A stretch of 64,000 nt of DNA. Origin: Actinosynnema pretiosum. Lineage in GTDB: Bacteria > Actinomycetota > Actinomycetes > Mycobacteriales > Pseudonocardiaceae. The stretch's first letter is position 1, and each line of letters opens with the position of its first letter. Of this stretch, positions 34,054 to 42,626 are shown one piece after another. The notes under the pieces were generated by a model. That model was not told the DNA's origin, did not search any database, and saw nothing but the letters and a program-made list of their open reading frames with translations. Made by a program: the position numbers and the translations under genes. The stretch spans positions 109,193 to 173,192 of the forward strand of contig NZ_JAMTCF010000021.1 in assembly GCF_024171695.1 (NCBI RefSeq). The letters are read 5' to 3'.

Positions 34054-36168
34054 CTACCGGAACTTGGTCGCCGGGGGCAGCGGAACGGCGGGCAGCCCCT
34101 CGTGGATCTTGTTCATCGCGTTGAACCACGTCGGGGCCGCGACCTCACCACCGGTGAGACCGGTCCGCCCCTGACCGCACAGCCGGACCGGGTTGCCGCA
34201 GAGGACCTGCGGCGACGCGCCGTCGGTGAAGGTCAGGACGGCGCCCGCGTACTGCATCGTGGCGCCCATGAAGCCCACCGACCAGTAGTTCTCGGTGGTG
34301 CCGGTCTTGCCGATGGTCGGCCGGTTCCAGCCCGCCCTGGACGCCGCGCCCGCCGCGGTGCCGCCCGCGGTGGTGTCGTGGCTCATGCCCTGCGCCAGCG
34401 CCGCCGCCAGCTCCGGGGCCACGGCCTGCTCGCAGGCCGCCTCCTGGAGCTGGACCGGGTTGCCGTTGCGGTCGAGGACCTGCTCGATCGGGGTCGGCGG
34501 GCACCAGGTGCCCTCGCTCACGATCGTCGCCGACACGTTCGCCAGCTCCAGCACGCTCGTCGGCCCTGCGCCGAGGGTGAACGACCCCATGTTGCCCTGC
34601 TTCACGGCGTCACCCTGCGACGGACCGTTGGACTTGTCCTCCTTGAGCGGGTCACCCGCCAAGGTGACGCCCTGCATCCCCTCACGCAGACCCAGCCGGT
34701 AGGCCATGTCCACGACGTTGTTCAGCCCCGCCTGCTCCTCCAGGATGATGAACCCGGTGTTGGGCGAGGTGGCCAGCGCCTTGGTGAGGGTCATGCTGGT
34801 GTCGGCGCCGTCGGAGTAGTTCTTGACCGTGTAGCCCTTGTTGCCGTCCCGGTAGACCCGCGACGTGTAGGTGTTCGGAACCGGGACCTGCCGGTCGATG
34901 CCGGTCTTGCCCTGCTCCATCGCCGCGGCGGCGGTGAACACCTTGTAGATCGAGCCCGCGCCGAACCTCGTCACCTCGGCGGGCAGCGAGTACGCGCTCT
35001 GCCCGGCGTCGGCGTTGTTGCCGAAGTCGCGGTTGGCGGCCAGCGCGCGGACGCGGTGCTTGTCCTTGCCCGGCTCCACCACGGCCATCGCGTTGGCGAC
35101 ACCGGGGGTGGTCTTGGAGACCTGGCCCTCGGCGGCCTCCTTGACGGCCTGCGTGGCCTTCGCGTCCATCGTCGACTTGATGGTGAGGCCGCCCCTGCGC
35201 AGGTCGTCCTCGGTCAGGCCGTGCTCCAGCAGGTAGTCGATCAGGTACCGGCAGAACGAGCCGTAGATCGGCCCGTCGCCCGCGCCGACGCACCCCATGG
35301 GCAGCAGCTTGAGGTCCTCGACCACGCCGATGGGCGCGGCCTTGTACTCCTCGGTCAGCTGGTCGGCCCGCGCGGTGTCCTCGCCGAACGCGCCGTTGTT
35401 GCGCATGTAGTCGATGACCGTGTTGCGCCGCTCCATGGCGGCGTCCGCGCCGGCCTCCGGGTTCAGCGCGCTCGGCCGGTTGACCAGGCCCGCCAGCAGG
35501 GCGGCCTGCGGGACGGTCAGCTTGTCGGCCGTGGTGTTGAAGTACGTCTGCGCCGCGGCGCCGACGCCGTAGGTGCCGTTGCCGAACGGCACGACGTTCA
35601 GGTATGCGGTGAGGATCTCCTCCTTCGTCATCTTCTGCTCGAGCTGCATGGCGATGCGCGCTTCGCTCAGCTTGCGCGCCATCGTGGCAGCCGTCGCCTT
35701 CTCGTACGCCTCATCGGAGCCCTTGCCCACCACGAACGCGAGGTAGTTCTTCACGTACTGCTGGGTGAGCGTGGACGCGCCCTGGGAGGTCTCACCCTCG
35801 ACGCCCGCCTTGGCGGCGGCGCGCATGATGCCCTGCCAGTCGACGCCCTGGTGCTCGAAGAACCTGCGGTCCTCGATCGCGATGATCGCGGCCTTCATCG
35901 TGTCGGCGATGTCCTCGAACGCCACCGGGATGCGGTACTGGTCGTACAGGTAGGCGATGGGCTGCCCATCCTTGTCCTGGATGGTGGTGACCAGAGGCAG
36001 CTCGGCCTTGGTCAGCTCGCCAGAGGTCTGGTCGACGGTGTCGGCGGCGCGGTTGGAGGCCAACCCCAGACCACCGACGACGGGGAAGAGCACGGCGGCG
36101 ACGAGAACCCCCGCCGTGAGGCACAACCCCACCATCTTGAGCAGACCTGTCGCACGTGCGGCGAACAC
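34054..36168 (-). CDS. Class A penicillin-binding protein (transglycosylase/transpeptidase)
   Basis: A 704-residue bifunctional PBP. One membrane segment lies at about 12-35. The GT51 domain has IIAIEDRRFFEHQGVDW (catalytic Glu) and QGASTLTQQYVKNYL. The transpeptidase has Ser406 in GAGSIYK, SPNTG and the KTG motif IGKTGTTENYWSVGF near residue 620. Four Cys near the C-terminus (CQ... VLCGNPVRLCG) may form disulfides. It polymerises and cross-links peptidoglycan. GTG 36168 gives a short cytoplasmic tail; ATG 36135 is an alternative. A long upstream frame to 36636 is rejected. Confidence 0.93.
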   Translation of the reverse strand: MFAARATGLLKMVGLCLTAGVLVAAVLFPVVGGLGLASNRAADTVDQTSGELTKAELPLVTTIQDKDGQPIAYLYDQYRIPVAFEDIADTMKAAIIAIEDRRFFEHQGVDWQGIMRAAAKAGVEGETSQGASTLTQQYVKNYLAFVVGKGSDEAYEKATAATMARKLSEARIAMQLEQKMTKEEILTAYLNVVPFGNGTYGVGAAAQTYFNTTADKLTVPQAALLAGLVNRPSALNPEAGADAAMERRNTVIDYMRNNGAFGEDTARADQLTEEYKAAPIGVVEDLKLLPMGCVGAGDGPIYGSFCRYLIDYLLEHGLTEDDLRRGGLTIKSTMDAKATQAVKEAAEGQVSKTTPGVANAMAVVEPGKDKHRVRALAANRDFGNNADAGQSAYSLPAEVTRFGAGSIYKVFTAAAAMEQGKTGIDRQVPVPNTYTSRVYRDGNKGYTVKNYSDGADTSMTLTKALATSPNTGFIILEEQAGLNNVVDMAYRLGLREGMQGVTLAGDPLKEDKSNGPSQGDAVKQGNMGSFTLGAGPTSVLELANVSATIVSEGTWCPPTPIEQVLDRNGNPVQLQEAACEQAVAPELAAALAQGMSHDTTAGGTAAGAASRAGWNRPTIGKTGTTENYWSVGFMGATMQYAGAVLTFTDGASPQVLCGNPVRLCGQGRTGLTGGEVAAPTWFNAMNKIHEGLPAVPLPPATKFR

Positions 36169-36682
36169 TGAACCAGCAACCCCTTCCAGACCCGCGGGGA
36201 AACGACGCCCCTCCACAGATAAGTCGCGCGGGACCCGAACCCGGTTGCCTGGACAGGCGAGAAAATTCCGGGTTGGCCGTGCGCGACCTGCCCCGCAAGT
36301 TACTCCTGCCCGGTTGTGAACGAGGTGAAACACCAGGCAGGCAGGGCAGTGGTGAGGCAGGCGACAGCGCGGGCAGTCGGACACCGGGGCCGGAAACGAA
36401 GGATCTTCACTTAATGGGCGCGGGGGGCGTCGGGGACGGCCACGCGCGGGACGGTGGGGGACGGCCGCGCTCAGGACGGCGAGGACGGCCGCGCAATGCT
36501 CACCGCGCCACCCGACCGCCCCCGCCCGGCTGTCCCCTGCCCGACCGCTCCGCCCGGCCGCTCCTGCCCGACCGCCCCGCCAGGCCAGCCCCGCCCGACT
36601 ACTCGGGCCTGCCCGCCTGCCCGCCTGCTCGGGCACTCGGGCTTACTTGTGCCCACTCCGGCCCACTTGTGCTCACTCGGGC
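36169..36682. repeat. PBP upstream region with degenerate GC-rich repeats
   Basis: No gene is supported in 514 bp. From about 36425 to 36690 the sequence consists of recurring words such as GGACGGCCGCGC, CCCGACCGC, CTCGGGC and CCCACTTGTGC, in the style of the 3.5-3.77-kb spacer. The PBP promoter should lie at about 36170-36420. The PfkB gene ends at 36683 just after the repeats, which may serve as its transcript end. Confidence 0.5.
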
Positions 36683-37726
36683 CTACTTGGGCGCCAGCCG
36701 GATCGTCGCGCTGGCCCGCCGCACCTCGTCCCCGCCGTGCTGCGGCAGCACGTCCTCCAGGAACCCGTACTCGCTCAGCTCCCGCTCGTCGCGCGCCCGC
36801 CGCCGCACCGTCCGCCACCACATCGCGATGTCCGCCCACCCCGGCGCCGACAGCGACCCGCCGAAGTGCTGCGTGGACAGCGCCGCGCACAGGTTCGCGA
36901 ACCGCACCCGCTGCGCGAGCGGCCAGCCCTCCAGCGTGCCCAGCACGAACCCGGCCCCGAACACGTCCCCGGCCCCGGTCGGGTCCAGCGCCGCCACGCT
37001 CAGCCCCGGCACGTCCGCCCGCTCCCCGGTGGCCGAGTCGACCGCGACCGCTCCCCCGCCGCCCCTGGTCACCACGACCACCGGCACCAGCTCGGCCAGC
37101 CGCTCGGCGGCCAGCTCCGGCGTGGACGAGCGGGTGTAGCTCATCGCCTCGACCGAGTTCGGCAGGAACGCGTCGTACCCGTCGAGCCTGGTCAGCAGGT
37201 CGGGCGCCCACGCCTCGGTGCGGTCCCAGCCGATGTCGGCGAACAGCAGCGCCCCGCCCTCCTTGGCCTTGCGCACCCACGCCTCGTCCTCGGCCTGCAG
37301 GTGCACGAAGCACGCGCGGGTCGACGGCGGCGGGTCGAGCAGCTCGTCGGCGGTGACGGGCGGCTGGTGGCCGTGGGTGACCATGCTCCGGTCGTGGTCC
37401 ATCGCCATGGAGACGGTGACCGGGGTGTGCCAGCCGTAGAACCGGCGGCAGTGCCCCAGGTCCACCTTCTCCTGCTCGGCCAGCACCTCCCAGCAGAAGT
37501 CGGCGTAGACGTCCTCGCCGAACGCCGCCGACAGCCCGGTGCGCAGCTCCAGCCTGCGCAGGGCCACGGCCAGGTTGGCGATGCCTCCGGGACAGGAGCC
37601 CAGCCCGTCCGCCCACACCTCGGTGCCCGGCGCGGGCGGGCGGGGCAGGCCGGTGAAGATGATGTCCAGGAACACCGTCCCGGACAGCAGCACGTCGAAG
37701 GACGGCGCCTCGTCGCTCATGCGCAC
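36683..37726 (-). CDS. PfkB-family carbohydrate kinase
   Basis: A 347-residue ribokinase-like kinase. It has a GGIANLAVALRRL sugar-binding glycine motif, PNSVEAMSY, and the signature DPTGAGDVFGAGFVLG with the catalytic Asp. The exact sugar is unknown. Its GTG (37726) lies 12 nt after the stop of the sigma-factor gene and overlaps the same transcript, with AGGG of the sigma stop region as ribosome site; ATG 37720 is an alternative. Confidence 0.88.
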   Translation of the reverse strand: MRMSDEAPSFDVLLSGTVFLDIIFTGLPRPPAPGTEVWADGLGSCPGGIANLAVALRRLELRTGLSAAFGEDVYADFCWEVLAEQEKVDLGHCRRFYGWHTPVTVSMAMDHDRSMVTHGHQPPVTADELLDPPPSTRACFVHLQAEDEAWVRKAKEGGALLFADIGWDRTEAWAPDLLTRLDGYDAFLPNSVEAMSYTRSSTPELAAERLAELVPVVVVTRGGGGAVAVDSATGERADVPGLSVAALDPTGAGDVFGAGFVLGTLEGWPLAQRVRFANLCAALSTQHFGGSLSAPGWADIAMWWRTVRRRARDERELSEYGFLEDVLPQHGGDEVRRASATIRLAPK

Positions 37727-37738
37727 ACGATGCCGGCC

Positions 37739-38461
37739 CTAGGAAGCGGAGCGGTCCACCCGGTCGACCGCGGCGGCCATTTCCCGCATCCTGGTCAGCG
37801 CCCGGTGCTGGGCCACGCGGACCGCGCCGGGCGTGGAGCCGACGGCGGCGGCGGTCTCCTCGGCGGTGAGGCCGACCGCGACCCGCAGCACCAGGATCTC
37901 CCGCTGCCTGGTGGGCAGCTTGCCGAGCATCCGGGTGATCTGGCCGATCAGCTCCCCGTTGACCGCGCGCTGCTCCGGCCCGTCCTCCAGCGCCGGGGTG
38001 TCCGGCAGCTCGGGCACGACCTCGGCGCGGCTGCGCACGGCCCGCCTGCGCGCGTCGGCGACCTTGTGCGCGGCGATGCCGTAGACGAACGCCAGGAACG
38101 ACGTCGGCTCGTAGCGGTAGCGCCCCAGCGCCGCAACGACGGCCAGGCACACCTCCTGCGCGATGTCCTCGGCCGAGACGAGGGTGCGCTCGCGCATCCC
38201 CACCCTGGCCCGGCAGTAGCGCAGCACGAGCGGCTGCACCCGCGTCAGCAGCTGGTCGATCGCGCGCGGCCTGCCCGCCAGCGCGTGGTCGACCAGCTCC
38301 CCCAGTTCGGCCTCGGCGAGCCAGGCGGTCGTCAGCACGTCGGGCTCGGGCCCGCTCTCGACCAGCCTGATCCGCCCCTCCCCCGCCACGGCGCCGTCGC
38401 GGCCGACCGTCTCGATCCCCTCGATCTCGAAGTCAGCTCGCACGACTGCGTGGTGCCCCAT
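37739..38461 (-). CDS. ECF sigma factor, SigD/ShbA type
   Basis: A 240-residue ECF sigma factor. The sigma-2 region reads LVSAEDIAQEVCLAVVAALG and TSFLAFVYGIAAHKVADARR; the sigma-4 region reads LPTRQREILVLRVAVGLTAE and GSTPGAVRVAQHRALTRMRE. An extra 60-residue N-terminus is typical of the SigD/ShbA group; ShbA drives the principal sigma gene hrdB in Streptomyces, and SigD is growth-phase linked in mycobacteria. There is no adjacent anti-sigma gene. It is followed directly by the PfkB kinase. Confidence 0.85.
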   Translation of the reverse strand: MGHHAVVRADFEIEGIETVGRDGAVAGEGRIRLVESGPEPDVLTTAWLAEAELGELVDHALAGRPRAIDQLLTRVQPLVLRYCRARVGMRERTLVSAEDIAQEVCLAVVAALGRYRYEPTSFLAFVYGIAAHKVADARRRAVRSRAEVVPELPDTPALEDGPEQRAVNGELIGQITRMLGKLPTRQREILVLRVAVGLTAEETAAAVGSTPGAVRVAQHRALTRMREMAAAVDRVDRSAS

Positions 38462-38906
38462 CCGGCGACCTCCTCACGCTCGCGTCCACCCCGACCGGAT
38501 GCCACCGGCTACTCATAGGAGCGTCGAGCCGGGGCGCTGATACCTGATCGGGCCAAGCTGACCACGGGATTCGAGCTCGCAGAGGCAAGAGCACCCGGTT
38601 GAGGGAGCACGTGCACCGTTCGGCCCAGCGGAGCTGACGGCTAGCGCACCAGGACGAGTTGTCGCAGGTCCAGACAGCCCACCCGGTGGCCTGATCGGCC
38701 CCGAACCGGGGAGAACTCCCCGTTGTGTCGGAGCGTGATGACGAGTGCGGCGACCGGGTCCCTGCCGAGACGCGCCGGTCCCGCGACGCCCACCCCGACA
38801 CCCGCCACCGGTGTTCGCCACCGGCGATCACCGCCGTGATCGCGGGCACCCGCCATCCCAGGCCAGGATGGAGGCGGAAGACCAACGGATGGGACCTGGA
38901 GCACCA
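38462..38906. other. Divergent intergenic region with palindrome
   Basis: 445 bp between the sigma-factor gene and the hydrolase, transcribed apart. No gene is supported. GCGATCAC (38824-38831) and GTGATCGC (38836-38843) form an inverted repeat with a 4-nt spacer, a possible operator 64 bp before the hydrolase start. Confidence 0.45.
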
Positions 38907-39737
38907 GTGATCGAGCAGATGAGCGTGCGCACGGAGCAGGGCGTGTTCGACGCGATCGCCGCCGGACCGGAGGACGGCCGCCCGGTGCTGCTGCTGCACG
39001 GCTTCCCGCAGGCGGCCCTGTGCTGGGAGCACCAGGTCGCGGTGCTGGGCCGCGAGGGCTACCGGGCGGTCGCGTTCGACCAGCGCGGCTACTCCCCCGG
39101 CGCCCGACCGGAGCAGGCGGCCGCGTACGGGATGGAGTCGCTGGTGGGCGACGTGCTCGCGGTGGCCGACGAGCTGGGCTGGCCCGCGTTCGACCTGGTC
39201 GGGCACGACTGGGGCGGCGCGGTGGCCTGGTGGGCGGCTGCCGACCACCCCGAGCGGCTGCGCTCGCTGACCGTCGTGTCCACCCCGCACCCGGCCGCGC
39301 TCGGCGAGGCGATGCGCACCGACGAGGAGCAGCACCAGCGGTCCGGGTACATGGCGCAGCTGCGCGCGTCGGGCGCGGAGAAGCAGCTCCTCGCGAACGA
39401 CGCGGAGGCGCTGCGGCGGATCTTCGACTGGCGGGTGCCGCCGGGCCGGGTGGACGAGTACGTGTCGCGGCTGAAGGAGCCGGGGGCGCTCACGGCGGCG
39501 CTCAACTGGTACCGGGCCGGGCGCCCCGACGGCCGGATCGGGAAGGTGACGGTGCCCACGTTGTACGTGTGGACGACCGAGGACGTGGCCTTCGGCTCCA
39601 CGGCCGCGCTGGCCACGGGCGACTGGGTGACCGGCCCTTACACCTTCCGGATGCTGGAGGACGTGTCGCACTGGGCGCCCGAGGAGGCCCCCGAGGCGGT
39701 CACCGCCCTGCTGCTGGCCAACCTGTCGATTTCATGA
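38907..39737 (+). CDS. Alpha/beta hydrolase (epoxide-hydrolase-like)
   Basis: A 276-residue hydrolase with oxyanion motif LLHGFPQAALCWEHQ, nucleophile Asp in LVGHDWGGAVAWW and His in MLEDVSHWAPEEAPEAV. The Asp nucleophile and HGFPQ motif fit epoxide hydrolases and haloalkane dehalogenases. GTG 38907 follows GGAG by 5 nt. It is monocistronic or reads into the small LuxR gene 51 bp downstream. Confidence 0.88.
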   Translation: MIEQMSVRTEQGVFDAIAAGPEDGRPVLLLHGFPQAALCWEHQVAVLGREGYRAVAFDQRGYSPGARPEQAAAYGMESLVGDVLAVADELGWPAFDLVGHDWGGAVAWWAAADHPERLRSLTVVSTPHPAALGEAMRTDEEQHQRSGYMAQLRASGAEKQLLANDAEALRRIFDWRVPPGRVDEYVSRLKEPGALTAALNWYRAGRPDGRIGKVTVPTLYVWTTEDVAFGSTAALATGDWVTGPYTFRMLEDVSHWAPEEAPEAVTALLLANLSIS

Positions 39738-39788
39738 TTTTCGACTTGTCGTTGAACCGTTACCGGGTCGTGGCACGTCTGCCTCAAT

Positions 39789-39974
39789 ATGACGGAGTTG
39801 ACCTACTCGGAGCGTCGGGTTGCGACCCTCGCCGCGTGTGGACACAGCAACCGGGCCATCGCCATGCGGCTGCACATCACCGTGAGCACGGTAGAGCAGC
39901 ACTTGACGAGGGTGTACCGGAAGCTGTCCGTGGCGAGCAGAACCGAGCTGAAGGGGCACAGCGCCCTGGTGTGA
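39789..39974 (+). CDS. Stand-alone LuxR/GerE helix-turn-helix protein
   Basis: A 61-residue protein that is essentially one LuxR-type HTH (LTYSERRVATLAACGHSNRA, then VSTVEQHLTRVYRKLSVASR). No receiver or sensor domain is attached, as in the Bacillus GerE protein. It could be a true solo regulator or the surviving tail of a larger LuxR protein; the ribosome site is weak. It ends 4 bp before the MocA-like gene. Confidence 0.7.
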   Translation: MTELTYSERRVATLAACGHSNRAIAMRLHITVSTVEQHLTRVYRKLSVASRTELKGHSALV

Positions 39975-39978
39975 CCCC

Positions 39979-40533
39979 GTGGGGGTGACGGGCCTGCTCC
40001 TGGCCGCAGGCGCCGGGCGGCGGTACGGCCGCCCGAAGGCGCTGGTGTCGCAGGGTGGCGCGCTGTGGGTCGAGACGGCCTGCGGGGTGCTCCGGGCGGC
40101 GGGTTGCGACCGGGTGGTCGTGGTGCTGGGCGCCTCATCCGCACGGGTGCGAGCCACCGCGTCGCTGGGAGACGCGGTGGTGGTGGACAACGCGGACTGG
40201 TCCACGGGCGTGGGATCGTCCCTGCGCGTGGGCCTCGCCGCAGCGGGTGACCGGGACGCGGTCGCGGTGCTGCCGGTCGACACCCCCGGTGTCACGGCGG
40301 ACGCGGTCGCCCGGCTGCTCGTGCTGGCGTCCCCGGCGGTGCTGGCGAGAGCCTGCTACGCCGGGGTGCCCGGCCATCCGGTGCTGATCGGCCGGGACCA
40401 CTGGGTCCCGGTGTCGGAGTCGGCGCGCGCCGACGTGGGCGCGCGCGACTACCTGGTCGAGCACAACGCCCTGATGGTGCCGTGCGAGGACGTGGCCAAC
40501 GGCGACGACGTCGACTCGCCCCCCGCTACTTGA
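39979..40533 (+). CDS. MobA/MocA-like nucleotidyltransferase
   Basis: A 184-residue protein with the NTP-binding signature LLLAAGAGRRYGRPKALV and AVLPVDTPGVTADAVARL. It resembles molybdenum-cofactor cytidylyltransferase MocA and related small nucleotidyltransferases. The GTG start lies 4 bp after the LuxR gene. No molybdoenzyme gene is nearby. The 3' end overlaps the convergent LysR gene by 8 bp. Confidence 0.82.
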   Translation: MGVTGLLLAAGAGRRYGRPKALVSQGGALWVETACGVLRAAGCDRVVVVLGASSARVRATASLGDAVVVDNADWSTGVGSSLRVGLAAAGDRDAVAVLPVDTPGVTADAVARLLVLASPAVLARACYAGVPGHPVLIGRDHWVPVSESARADVGARDYLVEHNALMVPCEDVANGDDVDSPPAT

Positions 40534-41422
40534 TCGATCCCGCAACGACTGCGGGGCGCTCCCGAACCCCGAACCCGGTCTCCTCCCCCACCCGCACGGC
40601 CGCGCGGACCAGCCCGGCGAGGGCCTGGGACCGGCTGTGCGGCTGCCACGCGATGATCGTGGTCACCGGCGGCGCGTCCACCACCGGCACCCCCGCGTGC
40701 TCGGCCCACTGCCAGGCCCGGCTGGACGCCGGGATGACCAGCAGCGCCAGCCCGAGCGCGATGAGCTGGGACACCTGCGCCTGGTCCCGCACCTCAGGAC
40801 CCGGCCCCGGCGGGTACCCCCCTTCGAGCCGGGGCCACCGCGCGAGCGGCAGGTCAGGCACGTCCGCGATCTCCGCCATGGTCAACGAGGCCCGCCGGGC
40901 CAGCGGGTGCCGCGCGGGCAGCACCGCCACCTGCTCCTCGACCAGCAGCTCCTCGGTGTCGAACCCCGCCACGTCGTCGAACGGCCGGTGCACCAGCGCG
41001 GCGTCCGCCCGCCCCTGCCGCAACAACCCGGCCTGCTCCCCGATCCCGCACAGCAGCACCTCGACCTCGGCCGCCCCAGCCTCCTCCCGGTACGCCGGCA
41101 GCAGCCTGCTCAACAACTCGTGGTCGGCCCCCGCCTTGACCGCCAGCACGATCCGCCCCCCGGCCCGCCGAACCCGGTTGACGGCGCCCTCCGCGGCGTC
41201 CAGCACGACCCGCCCCTCCCGCAGCAGCACCTCACCCGCCCCGGTCAACGCGACCGACCGCCGGTCCCGCTCCAGCAGCACCACCCCGAGCCGCCGCTCC
41301 AACCGCTGGATCGCCCTGGACAACGGCGGCTGCGCCATCCCCAACCGCTCCGCAGCCCGCCCGAAGTGCAACTCCTCGGCCACCGCGACGAAGTACCGCA
41401 ACTCCCGCGTCTCCAACTCCAC
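40526..41422 (-). CDS. LysR-family regulator
   Basis: A 298-residue LTTR with HTH ELRYFVAVAEELHFGRAAER and LGMAQPPLSRAIQRLERRLG, followed by a substrate-binding domain (LLVEEQVAVLPARHPLARRA). It is divergent from an SDR gene with a perfect LysR box between them, so it very likely controls that SDR and itself. Confidence 0.9.
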   Translation of the reverse strand: MELETRELRYFVAVAEELHFGRAAERLGMAQPPLSRAIQRLERRLGVVLLERDRRSVALTGAGEVLLREGRVVLDAAEGAVNRVRRAGGRIVLAVKAGADHELLSRLLPAYREEAGAAEVEVLLCGIGEQAGLLRQGRADAALVHRPFDDVAGFDTEELLVEEQVAVLPARHPLARRASLTMAEIADVPDLPLARWPRLEGGYPPGPGPEVRDQAQVSQLIALGLALLVIPASSRAWQWAEHAGVPVVDAPPVTTIIAWQPHSRSQALAGLVRAAVRVGEETGFGVRERPAVVAGSIK

Positions 41423-41441
41423 CCCACCACGCTACCCACGC

Positions 41442-41460
41442 TGATACCCGCCGAGTATCA
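41442..41460. promoter_or_regulatory. LysR box (TGATAC-N7-GTATCA)
   Basis: A perfect 6-bp dyad with 7-bp spacer, 20 bp before the LysR start and 57 bp before the SDR start, matching the LTTR T-N11-A pattern inside a dyad. It probably mediates autoregulation and SDR activation. Confidence 0.75.
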
Positions 41461-41516
41461 CCACCGGCCCAACGGGTCTTGGCGCCCACCCCACCTCGAG
41501 CCCGAGCATCAACACC

Positions 41517-42254
41517 GTGAACGAGCAGAAGACCGCGCTGGTAACCGGCGCGAACAAGGGCATCGGCTACGCGATCGCGGCAGGCCTTGGCGCACTGGGC
41601 CACCGCGTGGGAGTGGGCGCCCGCGACGACGCCCGCCGCGAGGAGGCCGTGGCCAAGCTGCGCGCGGAGGGGGTGGACGCGTTCGGCGTCCCCCTGGACG
41701 TCACCGACGACGACAGCGTCACCACGGCGGCGCACCTGCTGGAAGCAGCGGGCCACGGCCTGGACATCCTGATCAACAACGCGGGCATCTCCGGCGCCTA
41801 CGCCCCCGACTGGTCCCAGGACCCGACCACCCTCGACCTGTCCGAGGCCCGCAGGGTGGTGGAGACGAACGTCTTCGGCGTCATCCGCGTGACCAACGCC
41901 CTCCTCCCCCTGCTGCACAAGTCCCCAACCCCCAGGATCGTGAACCTCTCCAGCAGCGTCGCCTCCCTGACCAGGCAGTCCGACCCAACCACCCCAAGCG
42001 GCCCGATCATGGCCGTCTACGCCCCCACGAAGTCCTACCTGAACGCCGTGACCGTCCAGTACGCCCGCCAACTGGCGAACACCAACATCCTCGTGAACGC
42101 GGCCTGCCCAGGCCTGGTGGCCACCGACTTCACCGGCTTCCAAGCTCCCCGCACCCCCGAGCAGGGCGCGACGACCGCCATCCACTTGGCAACCCTGCCC
42201 AACAACGGCCCGTCCGGCACCTTCAGCGACGACGAGGGCCCCCTACCCTGGTAG
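41517..42254 (+). CDS. SDR-family oxidoreductase under LysR control
   Basis: A 245-residue SDR with TGANKGIGYAIA, LINNAGISGAY, NLSSSVASL and the active-site Tyr-Lys in VYAPTKSYLNAVTVQYARQL. It resembles carbonyl reductase-type SDRs. The GTG start is divergent from the LysR gene with a shared box. Codon choice leans to CCA, CTC and ACC more than in the flanking genes, as in the STAND gene at 60.7 kb. Confidence 0.88.
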   Translation: MNEQKTALVTGANKGIGYAIAAGLGALGHRVGVGARDDARREEAVAKLRAEGVDAFGVPLDVTDDDSVTTAAHLLEAAGHGLDILINNAGISGAYAPDWSQDPTTLDLSEARRVVETNVFGVIRVTNALLPLLHKSPTPRIVNLSSSVASLTRQSDPTTPSGPIMAVYAPTKSYLNAVTVQYARQLANTNILVNAACPGLVATDFTGFQAPRTPEQGATTAIHLATLPNNGPSGTFSDDEGPLPW

Positions 42255-42310
42255 CCACACCACCACGCGGCGATGTGCGCACGCGCAGCGTGCGCACAGA
42301 GCCCCCCCAC

Positions 42311-42560
42311 CGCGTCCCTCGTCTCCGTTTGGCCTGGCGAAGCCCGAGCACAGGTGTCAAGACGCCGCCGCACTACCCGGCAGACCGCCCAAGTCAAACG
42401 GCGTCTTGACGCCTGTGCTTGCCTGAAAGGAGGCCAAACGGAGACGAGGGACCCCACCCACCGCAGTAGTTGTCTGTAAACCGGACCACCAGCGGAACGG
42501 CCACCGGCCGGCAGAGCCCTTCCCCCTCGTTTTTGGAGGCCTGCCCCGCCGGCGAGGCGA
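42311..42560. repeat. Dispersed 250-bp palindromic element, copy 1
   Basis: This element aligns without gaps to 60451-60700, with about 22 mismatches by hand count. It contains a 139-bp imperfect hairpin (42314-42452): outer arm GTCCCTCGTCTCCGTTTGG... (22 bp) pairs perfectly with 42431-42452, and inner arm GTCAAGACGCCG pairs with CGGCGTCTTGAC. The arms are identical between copies; mismatches fall in the central loop and the 3' part. A second shared block, TCGTTTTTGGAGGCCTGCCC, ends the element. It occupies the 372-bp gap between the SDR and the convergent DeoR gene. Short ORFs here are artefacts. Confidence 0.85.
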
Positions 42561-42626
42561 GCTCTTCAGCTCTTCGCTCTTGCTCTTCGCCCTTGCTCTT
42601 CCCCCACCCCTCCCCCCACACCCCCC

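Noticed and set aside
36156..37139. 327-aa plus-strand ORF over the PBP leader and PfkB gene
   Set aside because: It crosses repeat-rich spacer and runs antisense to the PfkB kinase.
42273..42479. Small ORFs in the two palindromic elements (for example RRLDACACLKGGQTETRD)
   Set aside because: The frame is read through a palindrome, the two copies differ by changes concentrated in the loop, and no ribosome site is present.
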